Of a DNA stretch of 5,234 nt, positions 1 to 5,234 are shown one piece after another. Numbering within the stretch: the stretch's first letter is position 1; every line of letters starts with the position of its first letter. Source of the DNA: Pseudomonadota bacterium. Its GTDB lineage: Bacteria; Pseudomonadota; Gammaproteobacteria; Steroidobacterales; Steroidobacteraceae. The DNA is taken from NCBI GenBank assembly GCA_947454665.1, contig CANGMU010000174.1, forward strand, positions 1-5,234, read 5' to 3'. The notes beneath the pieces were generated by a model that worked only from the letters and a program-made list of their open reading frames with translations, was not told the origin of the DNA and did no database searches. A program made the translations under genes and the position numbers.

Positions 1-906
1 AAGCTGGTGAACATCGCCAGCCGCTGCGCGCCTTTCATCGAGCGCGCTGGCGGACACCTGGCCGAAGCGCTGCCGGACCACGCGCTCTACACGCAGTTCA
101 TCGAAGGCCGCGAGCACATCGCTCAGCTGTTCGAATCGCGCGACACCGCCGCGGCGCTGCGCGAGGTGATGCACCTGGCCGATCGGGCGAACCAGTACGT
201 GGACGCGCAGAAGCCCTGGGTCGTCGCCAAGGATCCGGCCCGCCTCGAAGAGGCCCGCTCGATCGCCACGCAGGCCATCAACCTGTTCCGCGTGCTGCTC
301 GTGTACCTCACGCCCGTGCTGCCGAAGATCAGCGCGACGGCGGCCGACTGGCTGGGTGCCGATGCCTTCGCCAGCTGGGATGTGGTGGATACGCCGCTGC
401 TTGGCCGCGCGATCGGCAAGTACCCGCAGCTGGCGACGCGGGTGGATCCGGCCATCGTGAAACAGCTTGTCGCGTCGATGCCCGCAGCCGCCGTGGCGCC
501 GGCGAAGGCCGCGCCCGCCAAGGCCAAGATCGAGAAAGCGGCCTCGCCCGCCCCCCAACAGGAGCCCGGCATGATCGCGATCGATGACTTCATGAAGCTC
601 GACCTGCGCGCCGCCCTCGTCACCGAGTGCACGCGCGTGGAAGGCTCCGACAAGCTGCTCTGCCTCAAGCTCGATCTGGGCGACCACCAGCGCCAGGTCT
701 TCTCCGGTATCGCGGCGAGCTATGCCCCTGAACAGCTCGTGGGCCGCTACGTGGTCGTCATCGCAAACCTCGCGCCGCGCAAGATGCGCTTCGGCATCTC
801 GGAAGGCATGGTCCTTTGTGCCAGCGGCAAGGCCGCCGGCGACGACTCGGGCGTCTTCCTGCTGTCGGCCGATGCGGGCGTCAAGCCCGGCATGAAGATC
901 AGCTGA
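1..906 (+). CDS. metG: Methionyl-tRNA synthetase, C-terminal part (5' end outside window)
   Basis: Cytoplasmic enzyme that charges tRNA-Met with methionine for translation. Only the last 301 residues are here; the frame is open from base 1, so the catalytic Rossmann domain with the HIGH and KMSKS motifs lies off the left edge. Residues 1 to about 155 form the alpha-helical anticodon-binding domain. NIASR (residues 4-8) matches E. coli N391/R395 and W72 in the QKPWVVAK stretch matches W461, the known anticodon-contacting residues (equivalences from memory). An Ala/Pro/Lys-rich linker (about 158-190) leads to the C-terminal OB-fold tRNA-binding (Trbp111-like) domain, with VEGSDKLL, VFSGIA and the signature ANLAPRKMRFGISEGM. 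The C-terminal domain means the long, dimerising MetG type. It ends in TGA, 13 bp before nth. No missing residue or frameshift is visible in this part. Confidence 0.97.
   Translation, partial: KLVNIASRCAPFIERAGGHLAEALPDHALYTQFIEGREHIAQLFESRDTAAALREVMHLADRANQYVDAQKPWVVAKDPARLEEARSIATQAINLFRVLLVYLTPVLPKISATAADWLGADAFASWDVVDTPLLGRAIGKYPQLATRVDPAIVKQLVASMPAAAVAPAKAAPAKAKIEKAASPAPQQEPGMIAIDDFMKLDLRAALVTECTRVEGSDKLLCLKLDLGDHQRQVFSGIAASYAPEQLVGRYVVVIANLAPRKMRFGISEGMVLCASGKAAGDDSGVFLLSADAGVKPGMKIS
560..573 (+). promoter_or_regulatory. Possible internal ribosome binding site and ATG inside metG
   Basis: AGGAG at 560-564 stands 6 nt before an in-frame ATG at 571. Initiation there would give a 111-residue protein consisting of just the OB-fold tRNA-binding domain of MetG. 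The spacing and sequence are as good as any start site in this window. However, the bases also encode Gln-Glu-Pro-Gly of the linker, so the match may be chance. Free-standing proteins of this fold and size (Trbp111, CsaA) are known; production of one from inside metG is inference. Confidence 0.25.
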
Positions 907-919
907 CAGGCGCGCAGGC

Positions 920-1567
920 GTGAACCCGGCGCGCCGCGCTGCCCTCTTCGCCACGCTGCGCGAAGCCGACCCTGCCCCGAAATCGGAGCTGGAATACAGC
1001 ACGCCCTATGAACTGCTCGTGGCCGTCGCGCTCTCGGCGCAGGCCACGGACAAGAGCGTGAACCTCGGCACACGCAAGCTCTTCCCGGTCGCCAATACGC
1101 CGCAGGCGATGTTCGACCTGGGCGTGGCGGGCATCACGCCCTTCGTCCGGCATATCGGTCTCTACAACACCAAGGCGAAGAACGTCGAGGCGGCCGCACG
1201 CATCCTGCTCGACCAGCATGGCGGCGAAGTGCCCCGCGACCGGGCGTCGCTGGAGGCTCTGCCCGGCGTCGGCCGCAAGACCGCCAACGTCGTGCTGAAC
1301 ATCGCCTTCGGTGAACCGACGATCGCCGTGGACACGCATGTGTTCCGCGTCTCCAACCGCACCGGCCTCGCACCCGGCAAGACGGTCGAGGCCGTCGAGA
1401 AGAAGCTGCTCAAAGTGACGCCGCCGGAGTTCCTGCAACACGCGCACCACTGGCTGATCCTGCACGGGCGCCACACCTGCCAGGCACGCAAGCCGCGTTG
1501 CCCGACCTGCACGGTCGCGGCGCTCTGCGATTACAAGCGCAAGACGCCGGCCACGGAGCGGCCCTGA
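920..1567 (+). CDS. nth: Endonuclease III (DNA glycosylase/AP lyase)
   Basis: Base-excision-repair enzyme that removes oxidised pyrimidines such as thymine glycol and nicks the abasic site by beta-elimination. The 215-residue product aligns without gaps to E. coli Nth (211 aa). The helix-hairpin-helix is LPGVGRKTANVV (114-125) with catalytic Lys120; the catalytic Asp138 lies in VDTHVFRV. The [4Fe-4S] cluster ligands are C187, C194, C197 and C203, in the canonical C-x6-C-x2-C-x5-C spacing. The GTG start at 920 is chosen because MNPARR lines up with the E. coli N-terminus MNKAKR. Its ribosome binding site is weak (ACAGG at 906-910), so translation may depend on coupling to metG, whose stop is 13 bp upstream. 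The 3' end overlaps the next ATG by one base. All catalytic and cluster residues are present, so it should be active. Confidence 0.97.
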   Translation: MNPARRAALFATLREADPAPKSELEYSTPYELLVAVALSAQATDKSVNLGTRKLFPVANTPQAMFDLGVAGITPFVRHIGLYNTKAKNVEAAARILLDQHGGEVPRDRASLEALPGVGRKTANVVLNIAFGEPTIAVDTHVFRVSNRTGLAPGKTVEAVEKKLLKVTPPEFLQHAHHWLILHGRHTCQARKPRCPTCTVAALCDYKRKTPATERP

Positions 1568-1989
1568 TGTTTTTCGCCAATGACAAACGCGACGACCTGC
1601 GCCGCCGCTATTACAGCGCCTGGCAGCGACACCTCGAACGCCTGCCGCTGGACCCGCTGGACGCCGCCATCGCTGACGTCATCGCGCTGCATCCGGAATA
1701 CCACGCGCTGTTTGAATCGCCGGATGCGCTGCATGAATCCTGGACCGTCGAGCGCGGCCAGACGAACCCCTTCCTGCACATGGGCCTGCACCTGGGACTG
1801 CGCGAGCAACTGGCGACGAAGCGCCCCGCAGGCATCGAGACGGTGCATGCGCGGTTGTCCCGCAAGCGTGGTCTGCACGAGGCCGAACACGCGATGATCG
1901 AAGTGCTGGCCACGATCCTCTGGGAAGCGCAGCGCGCAGGCCGCGCGCCGGACGAGCAGCTTTATCTCGAGCGACTGAAGTCGCTCTGA
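1567..1989 (+). CDS. DUF1841 family protein, putative metal-binding helical protein
   Basis: A 140-residue soluble protein with no signal peptide or membrane segment, recognised as the DUF1841 family of beta/gammaproteobacteria, whose function is unknown to me. Family-typical stretches are HPEYHALFE (42-50), GQTNPFLHMGLHL (64-76) and HEAEHAMIEVLATILWEAQR (104-123). Three HxxxH motifs (H42/H46, H71/H75, H104/H108) plus nearby E105 and E112 sit in apparently helical segments, an arrangement that recalls metal-binding four-helix bundles; this is inference. The frame is open further upstream, but ATG 1567 is preferred because GGAG (1555-1558) lies 8 nt before it, it overlaps the nth stop as TGATG, and MFFANDKRDDLR is a typical start for the family. 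The tight overlap implies co-expression with nth. It ends 13 bp from the convergent receptor gene. Confidence 0.9.
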   Translation: MFFANDKRDDLRRRYYSAWQRHLERLPLDPLDAAIADVIALHPEYHALFESPDALHESWTVERGQTNPFLHMGLHLGLREQLATKRPAGIETVHARLSRKRGLHEAEHAMIEVLATILWEAQRAGRAPDEQLYLERLKSL

Positions 1990-2002
1990 CTCCAAGTTCG
2001 CG

Positions 2003-4135
2003 CTAGAAGGCGAGGTTCACCGATATGCGCAGCGAACGCGGCGCGCCCGGTGTGATGTTCGTGGTGCTGTGGGCGGAGACGAAATAGGCGCGGTCGAGCA
2101 GGTTGTCGACGTTGAGCTGCGCCTTGAGGCCACGTCCTGCGTTGTAGAACACGGCTGCATCCACGCGCACATAGCCAGGCAGCACGACGTTTGTCGCCGG
2201 CGTCACGCGATTCTCGACCGCTGCAAACATCGCATCCCGCCAGGACAAGCCCAAGCCCAGCCCCCAGCGCGGATCGATCTCCACACGGTTCCACAGCGAG
2301 GCGGTCCACTCGGGCAAGGCGGCAAGCCGCGCACCCTCACGCAGCGTGGCCGACTGGTCGCTCAGCAGACGTCCGTCCTGCCAGGCCGCAGCCGCCATCA
2401 CTTGCCATCTTGGCAGCAGGCTGCCTGCCAACCCGAGCTCGGCGCCTTCCACCCGCTGACCGTCCACCAGCAACAGCAGCGTCGGGTTCGAGGGATCCGT
2501 GATCGCGACATGGCGCCGCTCGAGGCGATAGATCGCGAGCGTGGCCTGCAGCTCGGGCTTGAGGTCCCACTTCGCGCCGATCTCCTGATTGCGGAAGGAC
2601 TCCGGCGACAGCGAGGCATTGGCCGCGGTCAGCGAACCCAGCTGCTCGCCTGCACGCGGCTGGCGTGCGCTGCCGAGGCTCGCATAGCTTGAGAACGTCG
2701 CGGTGGGCTTGTAGACCACGGCAAGCCCCGGCGAGGCGAGCTCATCCTGGGTTTCGATCCTCGATCCGCCGAGGCGGCGATCGATGAAGTCCATCTCGAA
2801 GCGTTCCTGACGCAGGCCGAGCACCACCTCCCAGTGATCGCCGACCTGCACGCGATCCTGCACAGAGGCCGCCAGCGTGCGCGCCGTGCCCAGGTTGTTT
2901 GCATCGCTCGCCGACGCGCGGAACGTGATCGCTGCGTTCGTGCGCGGCGCAGAGACCGGCACGAGCACCGACGTCGCGGTCGGCGAGACCATCGTGAAAT
3001 AGCCTGTGAGGCGGCGGTTGTCCGTGACTTGTCGGCCCAATTCGATACCAACGGAGAGTTCATGCCGCAACCCGAAGCCCGTCAGGCTGAACATCAGGTC
3101 GGTCTGGTTGAGCAGGTTCCGGCGGTCGGTGGCCTGGTTGTAGGCGCTGACCGAGACCTGCGTGCCCATCGCGTTCACCGCACCGGGAAAGACGTTCTGG
3201 TAGAACTTGTCGTAGCTCGCGTAGCGCGTCCGGTTGCGCAGCGACAGCGTCTCGCCGAGTGAATGGTCGATCGACAACGTTGCCGAACGCACAGTGGCGA
3301 ACGTCGGGCTACGGGCCGGATCACCAAAAAACACGGACGGCGCCGTCTCCAGAGGACGGCCGTTGAAGGACGACACGCCACGGTCCGCCACGCGCTCGTC
3401 GTGGAAATACTCGCCCTGCAGCGCGATGTGCGTCGCATCGCCGATAGCCAGCGCCAAGGCGGGGGCGATGCCTTGTCGACGCAGCGTCACGCCCTCGCGA
3501 TAACTGCCTGCGTCGTCCCAAACACCATTGAGCCGCCAGGCGGGCAACACGCCATCCTGCATCGCGCCGACATCGGCCGACGCACGATACCCATCCCAGG
3601 AACCTGTCTGCAGTGACAGGGCTGCCACCTCGCCGCCCGCCTGCTTGGTCACGCGATTGATGACGCCACCCACGCCGCCGCGGCCGAAAGCGACGCCGTT
3701 GGCACCCTTGAGGGCTTCGACCTGGGCGATGTTGTAGAGGTCGCGGTAGTACTGGACGTCATCGCGCAGCCCATCGACGAGGTAGTCCGCCGTCGAGCTG
3801 CTGCCGCGGAACACCAAGGTCTCGCGGTTACCTTCGCCCTGCGCGACCCCGATGCCCGGCACGTAGCGGACGACGTCCGCGAGGCTGCGCATGGCCTGGT
3901 CATCGATGAGCTGGCGGGTCACTACGGTCACCGACTGCGGCACGTCCAGCAGCTCGGCACCGCCCTTGAGGGCGGTCACAACGCTGGGCAGGTAACGCTC
4001 GCCCTTGCCGGGCGCCTGAGCCTCTACGCGAACCTCGGCAAGCGGGGCGGGCTCGTCGGACTCGTCCGCGATCACGCCCGATCCCCACCCGCCAAATACC
4101 AGGACCAGGGTCGTCATCCGCTGCCACGGCATCAT
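2003..4135 (-). CDS. TonB-dependent siderophore receptor (outer membrane), Fiu/catecholate-like
   Basis: Outer-membrane gated channel that imports a ferric siderophore using energy from TonB-ExbBD. The 710-residue product has a signal peptide (about 1-23, cleavage likely after GVIA), a TonB-box-like AEVRVEA (33-39), a plug domain (about 60-165) and a beta-barrel to the terminal Phe710, typical of outer membrane proteins. Plug landmarks are DVPQSVTVVTRQLI, VFRGSSS, DGLRDDVQYYRDLYN and VEALKGANGVAFGRGGVGGVINRVTK. These resemble the Fiu-like catecholate receptor subgroup, but the substrate is not proven. NVDNLLDRAYF (675-685) is the usual last-strand region. No N-terminal signalling (STN) domain is present, so FecIR-type control is unlikely. 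Start ATG 4135 is chosen for the signal peptide and the AAGAGGA site 7 nt upstream; ATG 4132 is the alternative. It is divergent from an AraC-family gene and likely Fur-controlled. Confidence 0.94.
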   Translation of the reverse strand: MMPWQRMTTLVLVFGGWGSGVIADESDEPAPLAEVRVEAQAPGKGERYLPSVVTALKGGAELLDVPQSVTVVTRQLIDDQAMRSLADVVRYVPGIGVAQGEGNRETLVFRGSSSTADYLVDGLRDDVQYYRDLYNIAQVEALKGANGVAFGRGGVGGVINRVTKQAGGEVAALSLQTGSWDGYRASADVGAMQDGVLPAWRLNGVWDDAGSYREGVTLRRQGIAPALALAIGDATHIALQGEYFHDERVADRGVSSFNGRPLETAPSVFFGDPARSPTFATVRSATLSIDHSLGETLSLRNRTRYASYDKFYQNVFPGAVNAMGTQVSVSAYNQATDRRNLLNQTDLMFSLTGFGLRHELSVGIELGRQVTDNRRLTGYFTMVSPTATSVLVPVSAPRTNAAITFRASASDANNLGTARTLAASVQDRVQVGDHWEVVLGLRQERFEMDFIDRRLGGSRIETQDELASPGLAVVYKPTATFSSYASLGSARQPRAGEQLGSLTAANASLSPESFRNQEIGAKWDLKPELQATLAIYRLERRHVAITDPSNPTLLLLVDGQRVEGAELGLAGSLLPRWQVMAAAAWQDGRLLSDQSATLREGARLAALPEWTASLWNRVEIDPRWGLGLGLSWRDAMFAAVENRVTPATNVVLPGYVRVDAAVFYNAGRGLKAQLNVDNLLDRAYFVSAHSTTNITPGAPRSLRISVNLAF

Positions 4136-4142
4136 TGCGACT

Positions 4143-4149
4143 TCCTCTT
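4143..4149 (-). promoter_or_regulatory. Ribosome binding site of the siderophore receptor gene
   Basis: On the - strand this reads AAGAGGA, 7 nt before the ATG at 4135 (10 nt before the second ATG at 4132). It fixes the receptor start immediately before the signal peptide and argues against the 492-nt in-frame extension further upstream. Confidence 0.75.
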
Positions 4150-4156
4150 GAATGCA

Positions 4157-4175
4157 AATGCGAATGTTTCGCATT
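4157..4175. promoter_or_regulatory. Putative Fur box (iron-responsive operator)
   Basis: The 19-bp AATGCGAATGTTTCGCATT is a 9-1-9 inverted repeat with one mismatched pair. It fits the Fur consensus in the register AATGATAATNATTATCATT, keeping the AATG..AAT / TTT..CATT frame with C/G substitutions as expected in a GC-rich host. A further AATGCA hexamer directly abuts it on the left (4151-4156), giving three AATG-starting hexamers in a row. It overlaps the predicted -10 of the receptor promoter and lies 21 bp upstream of the receptor ATG, so Fur-Fe(II) binding would block RNA polymerase. It is 56 bp upstream of the regulator ATG and could also affect that gene. The link to a siderophore receptor makes Fur the natural candidate, though binding is inferred. 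Confidence 0.72.
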
Positions 4176-4201
4176 CTGTATTGGGAGTCGGTGGATGTCC
4201 A
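4173..4201 (-). promoter_or_regulatory. Predicted sigma-70 promoter of the receptor gene
   Basis: On the - strand, TGGACA (4196-4201; 5 of 6 matches to the -35 consensus) is separated by 17 bp from CAGAAT (4173-4178; 4 of 6 matches to the -10 consensus). Transcription would start inside the Fur box, about 30 nt upstream of the receptor ATG. The modest -10 is compatible with a need for an activator such as the divergent AraC-type protein. The call is by eye. Confidence 0.5.
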
Positions 4202-4231
4202 GCCGGCGGGGCCACGCGGTAGGATCCGGGC

Positions 4232-5200
4232 ATGCCCACGCCCCCGAGCCTCCCGGACGGCCGCCGCCACTGGTCCACCGAACAGGTGGACCCGCGGCAC
4301 GCGCTCGCCTGGTGGATCGACACGGTCTGCGACCGTTTTTTGGAGCTGGAGATCGAGGCGGAGGCTTCGGGCGGGTTCCGGGCCTCCCTGGATCAGGTGG
4401 AGCTCGGCACGGCGACGGCCAATTTCATCCGCGCCGCGAGACAGCGGGTCCAGCGCACGCCGGCCAAGATCGCGCGCTCCGATGAGCCGGTCTTCATGCT
4501 GCTGCAGTTGCGCGCGGGCCGGATGCAGCTGGCGCAGGCCGGCCAGCAGGTGCGCGTGGAGCAGGGCGAGAGCGTGCTGATCAACGCCGCACAGCCCTAT
4601 GCGCTGCAGTGCCCGGTGCCGACCCATGCGCTGGCCCTGCGCCTGCCCGGCACCTGGCTCTCACGCTGGCTGCCCGACGCGGACCGCCATGCCCTGCGCC
4701 TGTTCAAGGCTGGCGGGTGGAACGGCGCACTGAATGCGGCCCTGGCGAGTCTGGAGCCGGCCGCCTGCGACCAGCTCGCATTGCCCAAGGGTGTCGTCGC
4801 CGACCAGCTGGCGGCCTTGCTGACGCTGGCCGTCGGACGCGATGAAACCTTCACGCCGGATTACCGGCTGGCCGAGGCCTTGGGCCACACGTTGAAAGAG
4901 CGATTGCACGAGACGGGGCTGGCGCCGGCCGACGTGGCCGTGCAGCACCGCATCTCGACGCGCCGGCTGCATTACGCCTTTGCGGCGGAGAAGACGACCT
5001 TCGCGACCGCCCTGCTGCAGGCGCGGATAGAACGGGCGCGGGAACTGCTGTCGGCGCCGCACCTGGCCACCCTGCCGGTGGCCGAGATTGCCGCGCGATG
5101 TGGCTTCGCGGACGCGAGCCATTTCGCGCGCCGCTTCCGTCAGTCGGTCGGGGCTTCGCCCCTTGCCTTCCGCGCGGCCGTGCTCGGCCGCAAGCACTGA
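4232..5200 (+). CDS. AraC-family transcriptional regulator
   Basis: A 322-residue cytoplasmic regulator, probably controlling the divergent siderophore receptor. Residues about 20-175 form an N-terminal sensing region resembling the AraC-binding-like (FeaR/XylS-type) domain, including a cupin-like stretch VFMLLQLRAGRMQLAQAG (87-104) and QGESVLINAAQPYALQCP (111-128). Residues about 213-316 are the two-helix-turn-helix DNA-binding domain: the first HTH near LAPADVAVQHRISTRRLHYAF (230-250, one short helix either side), the second near LPVAEIAARCGFADASHFAR (281-300), followed by the family signature FRQSVGASPLAFR. ATG 4232 is supported by AGGA (4221-4224) 7 nt upstream. No convincing -35/-10 of its own was found. 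The divergent layout matches PchR-like ferri-siderophore-responsive activators, but the N-terminal domain is of another type, so the ligand is unknown. The receptor's reading frame stays open antisense to its 5' part, with no sign of use. Confidence 0.93.
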   Translation: MPTPPSLPDGRRHWSTEQVDPRHALAWWIDTVCDRFLELEIEAEASGGFRASLDQVELGTATANFIRAARQRVQRTPAKIARSDEPVFMLLQLRAGRMQLAQAGQQVRVEQGESVLINAAQPYALQCPVPTHALALRLPGTWLSRWLPDADRHALRLFKAGGWNGALNAALASLEPAACDQLALPKGVVADQLAALLTLAVGRDETFTPDYRLAEALGHTLKERLHETGLAPADVAVQHRISTRRLHYAFAAEKTTFATALLQARIERARELLSAPHLATLPVAEIAARCGFADASHFARRFRQSVGASPLAFRAAVLGRKH

Positions 5201-5207
5201 GCGCGGA

Positions 5208-5234
5208 CTAGCGCAATACGGCGAGCAGCTCGTC
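5208..5234 (-). CDS. Possible 3' end of a convergent gene (partial)
   Basis: Read on the - strand, the right edge gives eight codons, DELLAVLR, then TAG at 5208-5210. The stop is 7 bp beyond the stop of the AraC-family gene, and the residues are plausible as a protein C-terminus. The fragment is far too short to identify, and the reading frame may be chance. Confidence 0.35.
   Translation of the reverse strand, partial: DELLAVLR

Noticed and set aside
123..668. Open frame of 181 codons on the - strand opposite metG
   Set aside because: Low-complexity Ala/Ser/Arg composition and position opposite conserved metG domains mark it as a shadow.
899..1474. Long - strand open frame (191 codons) opposite nth
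   Set aside because: It is a GC-rich shadow of a fully convincing nth gene, its composition is rich in Arg/Gly, and no domain is recognisable.
1498..1566. Longer upstream start for the DUF1841 protein
   Set aside because: It would overlap the Fe-S cysteine region of nth in another frame. ATG 1567 has a ribosome binding site and matches the family's usual N-terminus.
2069..2692. Long + strand open frame (207 codons) opposite the receptor
   Set aside because: Antisense to an intact receptor, no recognisable domain, and Arg/Gln/His-rich composition as expected from a shadow frame.
4148..4182. Possible + strand promoter for the AraC-family gene (TTGAAT with CATTCT or TGTATT)
   Set aside because: CATTCT matches the -10 in only 3 of 6 positions, and TGTATT would need a 23-bp spacer, so neither is good enough to call.
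4136..4627. In-frame N-terminal extension of the siderophore receptor, which would make an 874-residue protein
   Set aside because: It runs antisense through the AraC-family gene and through the promoter and Fur box, and it would bury a clear signal peptide inside the protein. A good ribosome binding site precedes ATG 4135.
5201..5214. Small GCGC...GCGC inverted repeat after the AraC-family gene, considered as a terminator
   Set aside because: Only a 4-bp stem, with no T-run on either side.

Overview
This is a GC-rich proteobacterial chromosomal window. The best fit is a high-GC gammaproteobacterium, perhaps of the Xanthomonadales/Nevskiales kind. That rests on an Escherichia coli-type MetG with a fused C-terminal tRNA-binding domain, an endonuclease III that aligns with E. 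coli Nth without gaps through all catalytic and Fe-S residues, and a DUF1841 protein, a family typical of beta/gammaproteobacteria. The taxonomic placement is inference. No RNA genes, mobile elements, CRISPR arrays or long repeats were seen.

Left half (1-1989, + strand): a housekeeping block read in one direction. It holds the 3' part of metG (methionyl-tRNA synthetase), then after 13 bp nth (endonuclease III, base-excision repair), then a DUF1841 gene whose ATG shares one base with the nth stop. The tight spacing suggests one co-transcribed, translationally coupled unit. The DUF1841 protein carries three HxxxH motifs, suggesting an uncharacterised metal-binding helical protein.

Right half (2003-5200): an iron-acquisition module of two divergent genes. 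On the - strand is a 710-residue TonB-dependent siderophore receptor with signal peptide, TonB box, plug and barrel ending in Phe. It points tail-to-tail at the DUF1841 gene with a 13-bp gap. On the + strand is an AraC-family regulator. The 96-bp region between them contains a 19-bp near-palindrome that reads as a Fur box. It overlaps the predicted -10 of the receptor promoter. The likely logic is Fur repression when iron is plentiful, plus substrate-dependent activation by the AraC-type protein.

The last 27 bases look like the 3' end of another - strand gene convergent with the regulator. I see no wholly unprecedented system. The points most worth a second look are the DUF1841 metal-site hypothesis, the Fur/AraC control region, and a strong Shine-Dalgarno in front of an in-frame ATG inside metG that could release a free 111-residue tRNA-binding domain.
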